A stretch of DNA of 64,000 bases from Chitinophagales bacterium (GTDB lineage: Bacteria > Bacteroidota > Bacteroidia > Chitinophagales > Saprospiraceae). The notes beneath the pieces are model-generated. The model was not told where the DNA came from and did no database searches. It saw only the letters and a list, made by a program, of their open reading frames with translations. The translations under genes were made by a program, and so were the position numbers. Location of the stretch: the NCBI GenBank assembly GCA_017303475.1, contig JAFLBO010000018.1, forward strand, positions 1-64,000, given 5' to 3'. How positions within the stretch are numbered: the stretch's first letter is position 1; each line of letters opens with the position of its first letter. This document shows, in pieces, positions 51,973 through 62,200 of this stretch.

Positions 51973-52060
51973 GGTTGTTAGACTTTGGACTAAAAGACAT
52001 TGGACCTTAGATGTACGCAAGTCCCAGATTCAATGTCTACAAGTCCAAAGTCCAACGACC
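51973..52060. repeat. TTGGACTTT heptamer inverted repeat
   Basis: Starts 6 nt after the regulator stop. Imperfect arms (51973-52002, 52031-52060) are built of heptamers of the CAAAGTC/GACTTTG type. It resembles the other 3'-end composite elements but is less regular. Could terminate the operon. Confidence 0.6.
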
Positions 52061-52064
52061 AATA

Positions 52065-52092
52065 GGTATAAATACGGGTTTTGCTAAACCCG
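52065..52092. promoter_or_regulatory. candidate operator, inverted AAACCCGTA sites
   Basis: GGTATAAATACGGGTTT (52065-52081) is the reverse complement of AAACCCGTATTTATACC, matching the site at 49409 at 15 of 17 positions. With AAACCCG at 52086-52092 it also forms a 7-bp hairpin. It lies ~70-100 nt upstream of the giant adhesin start. Confidence 0.45.
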
Positions 52093-52162
52093 CAAAATCA
52101 CCCTTGTAGGGGGAGCTGTAATAGGGGCAATTTTGCGCCAATATTCACTTCTTATCCTACAA

Positions 52163-55100
52163 ATGATGCGCTACTTTTTATTTCTCCCTCTCATTTGCCT
52201 TTGTACTTTGGCAAATGCCCAGTATTCTGAAACCTTCCCGGTGCCTGATAAGGGTTATAAAATCAATTTTATTGACGACCTCACAGCCGTAAACTGGTCT
52301 TTATCAGCCTGGGATCAACCTTCAGGTAATCGCGATGCAAGCGATTATTTCAATACTACAGCTGCAGGAGTATTGGAATGTATTGACCTCGATCAGGAGG
52401 TTTATTGGGAAAGCCCACTGATGAACACTACTGCCGCACCTGTGGTTAGCATCAAAATGGACCTTACTTGGACAGGTTTTGACTCTGATGTTGCTGCCAA
52501 TAATTGTTCAACAGATTGGATTAAGGTAGAATACAGCGTAAATGGTGGGGCCTATACAATGATTCCGAATGTGGCGGGTGGCAATCCCTGCGCTACGGTT
52601 GCTTATCCTTTTGTAAATCCGGGACAGTCTTATAATGGCAATATTTCCATCAACCATGGCGGTGTTGCCGGTGGTAGTACCCTGAAAATCAGGGTACGCA
52701 TATTCACCAATGCCAATGCTGAAGTTGTAACCATTGACAACGTAAGCGTGCCCGAAGCAGGCGTAACTATCGGCTGCGCAGCGCCGGTACTCAGCACTGT
52801 AATTACCCAGGTTGGCTGCTCAAACCCAAATAGCGGAGCCATAGACCTTACAGTGAGTGCAGGGACTCCCGGATATACATATTCCTGGACGGGCGGGGCC
52901 ACTACCCAGGACTTGAGCAACAAACCAACCGGAACCTATACTGTAACCGTTACCGATGCAGCTTCCTGCTCTGCAACCATTAGCGCCACCATTACAGCAG
53001 CACCTGTAATTACCCTTACCACTCAGGTATTGGATGTATCCTGTAGCAGTAATTCGGATGGAGAAATAAGCCTGGATGTGAGTGGCGGTGTGCCAGGATA
53101 TACCTACGACTGGAGCAATGACGGACCTGAAAATCCAGACAATGACCCTCAGGATTTAACAAATCTTGTGACGGGCACTTACACTGTGACGGTAACCGAT
53201 GCCAGTGGTTGTACCAAAACAACCAGTGCTACAGTAGGCGTTTTGCCTTCAGGAGCTTATAATGAACAGTTCAATGTTGCCAACAAGGGTTATCTGGCCA
53301 ACTTTGTAAATGATTTTTCGGGGGTAGCCTGGACTATGAGTGGCTGGTCACCGGAACCTCCGGCTCCTTTTGGCAGGGATGCGGCTGACTTTTTTCGTAC
53401 CAGTGGCGGGGTTTTGTATGGGGAAGATTTTGATCAGGACATTTGCTGGGAGAGCCCATTGATTGATTTAAACGGGGGCACCCAATTTTCAGTAGATCTT
53501 GCCTGGACAGGCTTTGACAATCAGTCAGATGAATACATCAACGTAAAATACAGCATTGACGGTGGGGGCTATATAACATTAGCCAATGTAGTTGGCGGCG
53601 GAGCAGGCACCATTCAATACGCCAGCGGCTTGGACAACAACGGTTCCCAGACAGTAACAAAAACCGGGCTTTCCGGCGGTACCATTCAAATTCAGGTATG
53701 TGCGCAGTTCAATTCCAACAATGAGAACATGACCATTGATAATGTGAACATTCCAGGTAGTAACAACTATTGCCCCGCACCAGAACCTAGCCTAACCGGC
53801 ACCAATGTTTCCTGTAATGGTGGCGCCAATGGCACAATTACCACCACTGTTTCCAGCGGTTCAGCACCTTTTACCTATGCCTGGTCTGATGGTGGCGTAA
53901 CCACTCAAAACCGAACTGGCCTGGCTGCCGGCACCTATACAGTTACCGTAACCGATGCCAATATGGCGACTGGTACTGCTTCGATCCAGATTACACAACC
54001 AACGGCCTTAGTATTGACGGAAACACATGTCAATGTATTGTGTAACGGGGCATCCACAGGCTCCATCGATTTGACGGTGACTGGCGGCACGCCAGGGTAT
54101 ACTTATTTCTGGACTGGGGGAGCCACCTCACAGGATAGAAGCGGCCTTATCGCAGGCACCTATACCGTTACAGTAACAGATAGCAAAGGATGCACCAAAA
54201 CCCTTTCGGCCACGATTACCGAACCTTCCGCAATTGTGTTAACCGAAACCCACGTGAATGTAGTCTGTAACGGTCAATCCAATGGTTCAATTGACCTCAC
54301 AGTGACTGGGGGCACGGGAGCATATACGTATTCCTGGACAGGGGGCGTGACCACACAGGATCGTACGGATCTTGCTGCCGGCACTTACACCGTGACAGTA
54401 ATAGACGCAAACTCCTGCACGAAAACCCTTTCCACGACCATTACCCAACCAAATGCATTCTCTGTGAGCGTTGTGCGCGTCAAAGTACCTTGTCGCGGGG
54501 AAGCAACCGGAGGTTTAAATATTACCGTATCCGGAGGTACGTCTGGGTATACTTTTGACTGGAGCAACAACGGAGCTCAAAACCCGGATACCGATCCGGA
54601 AGATCTGATGAATGTAGTGGCAGGTTACTATACGGTAACCATTACCGATGCAAATGGATGTACAACATTTTTGGGTGATACGGTTACACAACCTGCAACC
54701 TTATTAACATTAAGTACCACTCAGGTGAATGTGCAGTGCCAAGGCGGCTCTACAGGCTCCATTGATCTTACGGCTACGGGTGGTGGTGGCTCTTATACTT
54801 ATTCCTGGACTGGCGGCGCCACCACGCAGGACCGCTCCAATCTGGCTGCAGGTACTTATACCGTGACAGTTACCGATGTAAACAATTGTATCAGGACAGT
54901 TTCTGCAACCATCACAGAGCCTGCAACGGGCATAGTTCTGAGCGAAACCCATGTGGACCTTCTTTGTAACGGTGGCTCCACCGGTTCTATTGACTTGTCG
55001 GTAACCGGCGGTGTTGGTGCATATACATATGCCTGGACGGGAGGAGCCACCACACAAGACCGTTCTAACCTCGCAGCGGGTACTTATACCATTACGGTGA

Positions 55101-58100
55101 CAGACGCCAATTTCTGCACTAAAACACTTTCCACTACCCTTACCGAGCCTACAGCCATCGTATTGACAGAGACCCATGTTAATGTGGTTTGCAATGGCGG
55201 AGCTACCGGTTCCATAGACCTGAGTGCTTCAGGTGGTACGAGTGGCTATACCTATTTTTGGACAGGCGGCGTAACTACCCAGGATCGATCTGGTTTGACG
55301 GCTGGTACTTACACCGTGACTGTTACAGATGCCAATGCTTGTACCAAAACCCTTTCCACCACTATTACGGAGGCCTCTGCACTCGTGTTGACAGAAACTC
55401 ATGTGAATGTTTTGTGTAATGGCAATGCCACAGGATCCATAGATCTGAGCGTTTCAGGTGGCGTTTCAGGATACACCTATTTTTGGACTGGAGGTGCAAC
55501 CACACAAGACCGCTCAGGCTTGGCTGCCGGCACTTATACCGTGACGGTTACTGATGCAAATGCTTGTACCAAAACACTTTCTACAACCATCACTGAAGCC
55601 TCGGTTGTTGTGTTAACAGAAACCCATGTCAATGTGCTGTGTAATGGCAGTTCCACCGGCTCTATAGACTTGACGGTATCCGGAGGTGTTTCTCCGTACA
55701 CTTATTCATGGACGGGCGGTGCAACTACGCAAGACAGAACAGGACTCGCTGCTGGAACCTATACAGTAACGGTAACCGATGCAAATGCTTGCACTAAAAC
55801 GCTTTCTGCTACTATAACAGAGGCTTCGGCCATCGTACTGACTGAAACCCACGTTAATCTGCTCTGCAATGGCGCCTCAACCGGTTCCATTGACCTGTCT
55901 GTAGTTGGAGGAGTGTCACCTTATACTTATTCCTGGACAGGTGGTGCCACCACTCAAGATCGAACCGGGTTAACAGCCGGAACGTACACCGTAACCGTTA
56001 TGGATGCCAATGCTTGTTCTAAAACGCTTTCAACCACCATCACCCAACCAACAGCAATCTCGTTGACAGAAACCCATGTGAATGTGCTCTGCAATGGTGC
56101 TTCAACCGGCTCCATAGACCTGAGCGTTTCTGGTGGCACTGGCGCTTATACCTATTCCTGGACGGGCGGCGCTACCACCCAGGATCGTACAGGTCTCGCT
56201 GCGGGTACTTACACGGTCACTGTCACAGATGCCAATTTGTGTACCCAAACTCTTTCAACCACTATCTCGGAACCTACTATACTGGTGTTGACTGAAACGC
56301 ATGTTAATGTGCTCTGCAATGGCGCATTATCCGGTTCGATAGACCTGACGGTATCTGGAGGTACGTCTTCTTACACCTATTTGTGGACAGGCGGTGTTAC
56401 AACTCAGGACCGCTCCGGACTTGGCTTCGGTACTTACACAGTGACGGTTACAGACGCAAATAGCTGTACGAAATCCCTATCTGTTTCCATTACAGAAACC
56501 TCGCCGCTTGTATTGACCGAGACCCACGTGAACGTACTGTGCAATGGCAGCGCCACCGGCTCCATTGATGTATCGGTTTCGGGCGGTACAGCTCCATATA
56601 CCTATTCCTGGACAGGCGGCGCTACCACGCAGGATCGTACCGGGCTTGCAGCAGGTACTTATACAGTTACCCTAACAGACGCCAATAATTGTACAAAAAC
56701 CCTTTCTACAACCATTACAGAGCCTACTGCAGTAGTCTTGAGTACCACCCAGCTTAATGTGCTCTGCAATGGCAGTTCAACGGGGTCCATTGATCTGACC
56801 GTATCCGGTGGCGTTTCGCCCTACACCTATTTCTGGACTGGCGGCGCAAGCTCCCAGGATCGTTCTGGTTTGGCCGCAGGCACTTACACGGTTACTGTTA
56901 CAGATGCGAATAACTGTACGAAAACAACCTCTGTCACAATTACAGAACCAACGGCCATTTCACTGAGTGGCATATTAACCCAGCCTACTAATTGCTTTGT
57001 TGCTAATGGTATCATTGATCTCAGCGTATCCGGCGGCGTAGCTGGTTATACCTACGATTGGAGTAATAACGGGCCCAATAACCCGGATATTGACCCGCAA
57101 GACCTCACTAATGCGGTGGAAGGTACCTACACGGTTACGGTCACGGATGCTAATGCTTGCACAGCGACCAGTTCCTATACCCTGGATTACATTGACATTC
57201 TGCCCCCTTCAATTACCTGTCCGACAAACATAAATGTCAATAACAATCCGGCCAGTGCTTGCAGCGCCCTGGTGACTTATAATTCGCCTACGGCAACAGA
57301 TAATTGTGGTGTGCAATCAATTGTAATACAAAGCGGCCAGGCGTCTGGAGCGGTGTTCCTGGTAGGTACAAGTACCAATGTATGGAAGGCCACCGATTTA
57401 AGCGGCAATACCAGCACCTGCTCTTTCACGGTGACAGTTACGGATGTGACCCCACCAACCATCACTTGTCCGGCTAATATCAGTGTGAACAACAACCCGG
57501 CAAGTTCCTGCAGCGCTCTGGTGACTTATGCTTCCCCAACAGCGACGGACAACTGCGGCGTGCAAACTATAACGTTACAAAGTGGCCTGGCTTCCGGAAG
57601 CGTTTTCCTGGTTGGAACAACCACCAATGTTTGGCGTGCAACCGATGTAAATGCCAATACCAGTTCCTGTTCATTTACCGTAACAGTCACAGATGTCACC
57701 GCGCCAACAATCACATGCCCGGCTAATATCAGTGTCAGCAATAACCCTGCAAGTGCTTGTAGCGCTGTGGTGAATTATACTTCGCCTACAGCATCAGACA
57801 ACTGTGGTATTCAATCTGTAACCTTGCAAAGCGGTCTGGCCTCCGGAGGTACATTCCCGGTTGGAACCACCACCAATGTGTGGCGTGCAACAGATGTGAA
57901 TAACAATACCAGGACTTGTTCCTTTACAGTAACCGTTAGTGATGTAACACCGCCAACCATTGTCTGCAAGCCGTTTACTGCTAATCTGGATGCCAATGGA
58001 AACGTGAGCATTGTTCCATCCAATGTTTACCAATCGGGTACAGACAACTGTGGCACAGTGAATCTGGTTTCAGTGGTGAGCAGCAGTTTCAACTGCAGTA

Positions 58101-59221
58101 ACGTTGGGAACAACCTGGTAACCCTGACGGCCAATGATGGAAACGGCAATACCGCAACCTGTAGCGCTACGGTTACCGTAAGAGACGTGAATCCCCCCGT
58201 TGCAAAATGCAAAAATGTAACCGCTAATCTCGGCGCAAACGGTACAGTCACTGTGCCTGCTGCTTCCGTGAACAATGGTTCTACCGACAATTGCTCTATC
58301 ACTTTTACGCTAACTCCTAACACGTTTAACTGTTCTCAGATTGGAATGCAGACGGTTACGTTAAAGGCTACAGACGTTGGGGGCAACACATCCACTTGCA
58401 CTGCAAAGGTGACTGTCCGGGATATCACTGGACCAACGGCCAAGTGTAAAAACCCGTCGATTTTCCTGAATGGTGTTGGACAAGCAACCCTGAGCATTGG
58501 AGAAGTGAACAATGGTAGTACAGATAACTGCGGAATTGCCACCATGAGCATCAGTCAAACCCAATTCAATTGTTCTGAACTGTTGGGCTCTCCATGGCCG
58601 GTTGTCTTGAGTATGACTGATGTGAACGGCAATTCATCTTCTTGTATTGGGTATGTATCGGTTAAGGATGCCATTGCACCGGATGCAGTCTGTGAGGACG
58701 TAACCGTTGCCCTTGGAACGAACGGGAAAGCCACAGTTTATGGCGCCGACCTTGCTTCTAACAGTGTAGACAATTGCTCGGTTTGGTCGTATAGTCCGAC
58801 GGTAAAGGTGTATACTGCAGCCAATCTTGGAGCGAATAATCTGACCATCACGGTGAAAGATTGGAGTGGAAATGCATCCACTTGCATCTCGGTGGTTACT
58901 GTTGAAAGCCCTGGCAACAGCGACTTCCAAAATGGAGGAGGAGATGGCAATAGAGGCCTGAATGATATTTTAGACCTTTTTATCTTCCCCAACCCAACGA
59001 GCGGGGAGGTTACTATGGCCTTCGATCTGCCTTCTGAGCAGCCGTTTTCATTCCGTATTTTCGACACTTCCGGACGAATAATCTATAGCCACCATGACTA
59101 TGGGATTGAGGGAGGAAATGCCATGCAGTTGCACATGGGAGACTATGCTCCAGGTGTGTATCTGGTTGATTTTCAATCGGAAAACCTAAAGGTGCAGAAG
59201 CGATTGGTATTGCAACGATAA
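52163..59221 (+). CDS. giant SprB/HYR-repeat T9SS adhesin
   Basis: 2,352 residues from the ATG at 52163, which opens a signal peptide (MMRYFLFLPLICLCTLANAQ); the frame is open to 52133. Order: jelly-roll module (52.23-52.77 kb), two SprB repeats, a second jelly-roll (53.25-53.77 kb), fifteen further SprB-type repeats of ~75 residues with the consensus THVNVLCNGxSTGSIDL and GTYTVTVTDAN, about seven HYR-type domains (57.2-58.9 kb; three with SITCPTNINVNNNPAS-like starts), and a sorting domain (FIFPNPTSGEVTM to LVLQR). SprB of Flavobacterium is the mobile adhesin of gliding; here it could serve in gliding, floc formation or attachment. No gld/spr motor genes are in the window. Confidence 0.92.
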   Translation: MMRYFLFLPLICLCTLANAQYSETFPVPDKGYKINFIDDLTAVNWSLSAWDQPSGNRDASDYFNTTAAGVLECIDLDQEVYWESPLMNTTAAPVVSIKMDLTWTGFDSDVAANNCSTDWIKVEYSVNGGAYTMIPNVAGGNPCATVAYPFVNPGQSYNGNISINHGGVAGGSTLKIRVRIFTNANAEVVTIDNVSVPEAGVTIGCAAPVLSTVITQVGCSNPNSGAIDLTVSAGTPGYTYSWTGGATTQDLSNKPTGTYTVTVTDAASCSATISATITAAPVITLTTQVLDVSCSSNSDGEISLDVSGGVPGYTYDWSNDGPENPDNDPQDLTNLVTGTYTVTVTDASGCTKTTSATVGVLPSGAYNEQFNVANKGYLANFVNDFSGVAWTMSGWSPEPPAPFGRDAADFFRTSGGVLYGEDFDQDICWESPLIDLNGGTQFSVDLAWTGFDNQSDEYINVKYSIDGGGYITLANVVGGGAGTIQYASGLDNNGSQTVTKTGLSGGTIQIQVCAQFNSNNENMTIDNVNIPGSNNYCPAPEPSLTGTNVSCNGGANGTITTTVSSGSAPFTYAWSDGGVTTQNRTGLAAGTYTVTVTDANMATGTASIQITQPTALVLTETHVNVLCNGASTGSIDLTVTGGTPGYTYFWTGGATSQDRSGLIAGTYTVTVTDSKGCTKTLSATITEPSAIVLTETHVNVVCNGQSNGSIDLTVTGGTGAYTYSWTGGVTTQDRTDLAAGTYTVTVIDANSCTKTLSTTITQPNAFSVSVVRVKVPCRGEATGGLNITVSGGTSGYTFDWSNNGAQNPDTDPEDLMNVVAGYYTVTITDANGCTTFLGDTVTQPATLLTLSTTQVNVQCQGGSTGSIDLTATGGGGSYTYSWTGGATTQDRSNLAAGTYTVTVTDVNNCIRTVSATITEPATGIVLSETHVDLLCNGGSTGSIDLSVTGGVGAYTYAWTGGATTQDRSNLAAGTYTITVTDANFCTKTLSTTLTEPTAIVLTETHVNVVCNGGATGSIDLSASGGTSGYTYFWTGGVTTQDRSGLTAGTYTVTVTDANACTKTLSTTITEASALVLTETHVNVLCNGNATGSIDLSVSGGVSGYTYFWTGGATTQDRSGLAAGTYTVTVTDANACTKTLSTTITEASVVVLTETHVNVLCNGSSTGSIDLTVSGGVSPYTYSWTGGATTQDRTGLAAGTYTVTVTDANACTKTLSATITEASAIVLTETHVNLLCNGASTGSIDLSVVGGVSPYTYSWTGGATTQDRTGLTAGTYTVTVMDANACSKTLSTTITQPTAISLTETHVNVLCNGASTGSIDLSVSGGTGAYTYSWTGGATTQDRTGLAAGTYTVTVTDANLCTQTLSTTISEPTILVLTETHVNVLCNGALSGSIDLTVSGGTSSYTYLWTGGVTTQDRSGLGFGTYTVTVTDANSCTKSLSVSITETSPLVLTETHVNVLCNGSATGSIDVSVSGGTAPYTYSWTGGATTQDRTGLAAGTYTVTLTDANNCTKTLSTTITEPTAVVLSTTQLNVLCNGSSTGSIDLTVSGGVSPYTYFWTGGASSQDRSGLAAGTYTVTVTDANNCTKTTSVTITEPTAISLSGILTQPTNCFVANGIIDLSVSGGVAGYTYDWSNNGPNNPDIDPQDLTNAVEGTYTVTVTDANACTATSSYTLDYIDILPPSITCPTNINVNNNPASACSALVTYNSPTATDNCGVQSIVIQSGQASGAVFLVGTSTNVWKATDLSGNTSTCSFTVTVTDVTPPTITCPANISVNNNPASSCSALVTYASPTATDNCGVQTITLQSGLASGSVFLVGTTTNVWRATDVNANTSSCSFTVTVTDVTAPTITCPANISVSNNPASACSAVVNYTSPTASDNCGIQSVTLQSGLASGGTFPVGTTTNVWRATDVNNNTRTCSFTVTVSDVTPPTIVCKPFTANLDANGNVSIVPSNVYQSGTDNCGTVNLVSVVSSSFNCSNVGNNLVTLTANDGNGNTATCSATVTVRDVNPPVAKCKNVTANLGANGTVTVPAASVNNGSTDNCSITFTLTPNTFNCSQIGMQTVTLKATDVGGNTSTCTAKVTVRDITGPTAKCKNPSIFLNGVGQATLSIGEVNNGSTDNCGIATMSISQTQFNCSELLGSPWPVVLSMTDVNGNSSSCIGYVSVKDAIAPDAVCEDVTVALGTNGKATVYGADLASNSVDNCSVWSYSPTVKVYTAANLGANNLTITVKDWSGNASTCISVVTVESPGNSDFQNGGGDGNRGLNDILDLFIFPNPTSGEVTMAFDLPSEQPFSFRIFDTSGRIIYSHHDYGIEGGNAMQLHMGDYAPGVYLVDFQSENLKVQKRLVLQR
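53795..57190 (+). repeat. tandem SprB-repeat coding array
   Basis: Fifteen in-frame units of roughly 225 nt. Protein sequence is strongly conserved between units while synonymous codons differ widely, for example in the codons for TYTVTVTDAN. Confidence 0.88.
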
Positions 59222-59249
59222 ACCATATAACAGCTTCTAAGTGTTTTAA

Positions 59250-59283
59250 GCCGCTTCCCAAAAGATTGGGAAGCGGCTTTTTC
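59250..59283. terminator. Rho-independent terminator between convergent genes
   Basis: A 12-bp perfect stem (59250-59261, 59266-59277) with loop AAGA is followed by TTTTTCG. It lies 28 nt past the adhesin stop and next to the opposing stop at 59287. Confidence 0.88.
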
Positions 59284-59286
59284 GCT

Positions 59287-62200
59287 TCATCGTTCCACCA
59301 CCAAAGCCTCCACCCCCAATACCACCCCAGCGGCATCCAGCACCCGAACAAAATAACTACCCGCAGCCCATCCGCTCAAAGGGACTTGCCGCTGTATCCA
59401 TCCGCCGGCAGGCTGGAGGCGCTCTACGTACAAGCACCGGCCGTTCAGGTCAACGATTTGAAGCTGTACATCTGCGGCTGGCAGGTTTTTAAAGGCCAGA
59501 TGGAGCCAGTCGCTGGCTGGATTCGGGTACAGGGCCCACTCCAGGGGTGTTGCTCCGGGGTTCTGAGTTCTTACATTTGTGCCGGGTGCTCCGGGGGTGC
59601 CATCGGTGGCATAACTGGGTTTCCAGCTGCTGGCAAAATGATTGTCCAGGTCGGTAGAAACAAGTTCCAGGGATTTTCCCACCAAGGTAGAAGCCTCCGG
59701 CCAGGGTGTATGGTTGTTATAGCGGACAAAATCGGAAAGCAGGCCGCCGGCATCAAACAGGAATACCTTTTCACCTTCATCTGCAAGTTTACCGCCGGTC
59801 CATTGGAAGACCTGGTAAATGCCGTTGGCCGGGAAGTTCGCGGCATCTTTGGCTACCACCAGATATTCATCGGCGGCAATGCTGGCGCCGGGCGGGAAGA
59901 TGAAATCCACAGCGCCGGCCAGGGTGTAACCACTCAAATCTACCGCCTGGGCGCCCGGATTGTGCAATTCCAAAAATTCGCCGAGGGTACTCAGCGTATC
60001 CCAATACAAAATCTCGGAGAACATGATCTGAGGTTGCCCCGGGTAGTCGGGGAGCGGATTAGCGCCCAAATTCGCACCGTCCGAACCGGCGCCAAGTGCT
60101 ACAGAACCTGGCAATAAATGAAAATCGTACTGGGTAGGGTTGACAAAATGGGGGTCTGCAGTCCAATTGTCATTGCCCGTCAAGGTATCCGTTCCGGAAA
60201 GACAATGTGAGAGCGACAAGCTCGAATACCCATCTGCAATATAGGCGTCCAAGGCAGCGTTGGATACGATGCAATTGGTAATGACTCCATTACCGCCCAG
60301 CGAACCGGGGTTCTTTTCATACGCTGAAATGCCGCTCTGATTACCGAACAGAGTGCAGTGATCTATGGTTACCGGCGACTGATCTTTCAGCGCAATACCA
60401 ATAGCGGTATAGGCAATGGTGTTGTTCCGGATCAAGGCCGAACTCTGTTGACCAACCGATATTCCTTTGTCGAAACAATGGTAAATGAAATTGTCTTCGA
60501 TGAGCAGGTTCTGACACTGCTCGCCAATGTCGAGACCGTCGCAGTTGTCGCCCCGGAAATCATGGATCCGGTTGTTGCGCATGATCCCGTCTGTAACGCC
60601 ATCAAAATCAATGGCATCCATATCGGGTAAAAGGGTGCCGAGGGCCGTGAACGAACAGTTTTCTACCCGACCTTTACCCTGCTTTACATTGATGCCGTCG
60701 CCGGTTACTACCGAACGGAATTCGGAATTGGTCAATGTGATGTCGGAAAATCGCGCATAGATGGGGTTGTCGGTCACCTTGGTCAGGGTGAGATGATCCA
60801 TGTCCAGGTCGGCATGATAAGCCGAAATGGCTGCCGGGAAATAAATGCGATGCGTGCCTGCGCTGGCGTTTTCAAGCGTCAGGTACTCAAATTTGGATTT
60901 GGCGCTGGTGTTTTTCAGGAATATCCCGCCCCAAGGCTCTTCCCCCGGCAAGCTCACGAATTTGACCGGCAGGTTGGCGGTTCCATGAATTTGAAGATCG
61001 CCCAACACCCAAAGATCAGCCTTCTCCGGGAATCGAACCTCGACGCCATTTTCGATGCTCAGTGTCACGGAGGGTAAAATCACCACATTCCCATAGGCGG
61101 TGTAAGGGGAACAAGCCTGGGTCAGGTTCAGGTTTTGGCGAATGGTATCGGGTATAAATCCGCAAGTACCGTCACTTTCGAATACGGCCCGGAGGGTCAC
61201 GGGTTGTGCGTCGGGAAGGAGGGTCTGCAGCACCGGATTGGTGCTCAGGACCTGGTTGTTGCCTCCAATAGTGCTGCTTATTTCCAGGTCGAAACTTACA
61301 TCGGTGCTGTTTCCGACGGCCTGATGCACTTCCACGGCGATGGTGTTCTCCCCGGCAATCAGTCCGGTGGCGGGAATGCTGAGTTCATTCCAGGCATTTT
61401 CACCAGGCGCGCCCACAGTAGCCGAAGCCAGGGTATTGAAGTCGATGGGACCAGCAGGCATGTTTTGCCGCCACACTTCCTGTCCATTCAGATAGATCAC
61501 CGCGCCATCGTCTGCAATGAGCCGCAGAATCAATTGGCTGAACTGACCTGGATTGGATACATCGAATTTATTTCGGAAATAATAGGAAATGATTTTATTG
61601 TCAGGGTCGCTGCCGAAATTGAGCAGGGTAACTTCGTCTCCGTCGCCATAACCCAGTTGGGCCAAACCGGCCGACCAGGCGCTGTCGTCGAAGTCTGACT
61701 GGTTCCAATCTGCCGCGGGCGTATTGGCGGCATCGCTGTATTTCCAGAGGCTTCCTCCGGCCAGGAGTAGCAGGGTAGAATCTTTGGTTTTTTCCCAACG
61801 CACAAACTGAAACCCTGGTTTGGCTTCAGCAGTAAGGGTGAAGGGACGGTTTTGCAGGTATTTTCCCGTCCAGGGGTAGGAGGGAAGGGGAGGCATTTCG
61901 TGCAACCGCACTTGCCCGTGCGCAGGATCACTCACCGCCACGGTCAACGGACTGGACCCGAAAAGTCCGAAAAATTGCGATAAGTCATTGAACATGAAGG
62001 CGTTGCGCTGTGCGTCAAACTGCTTGAGCTTGAGCACTTCGTTCTCCCAAAATGCTTCAGATGGAATGCCGTCGCCATAACTGGAAGTGGTTCCGGCCCA
62101 TTCGCCCACGTGGTAAGGCACTTCATTCCGGATCCAGTTGGCATGCAGGTCGATGCGCGGATTTACCCATAAAGGATTCCAGGTAACAAATAGATGGTCG

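Noticed and set aside
53795..57190. Regular ~225-nt repeats as a CRISPR or satellite array
   Set aside because: They are in-frame coding repeats of a surface adhesin with protein-level conservation.
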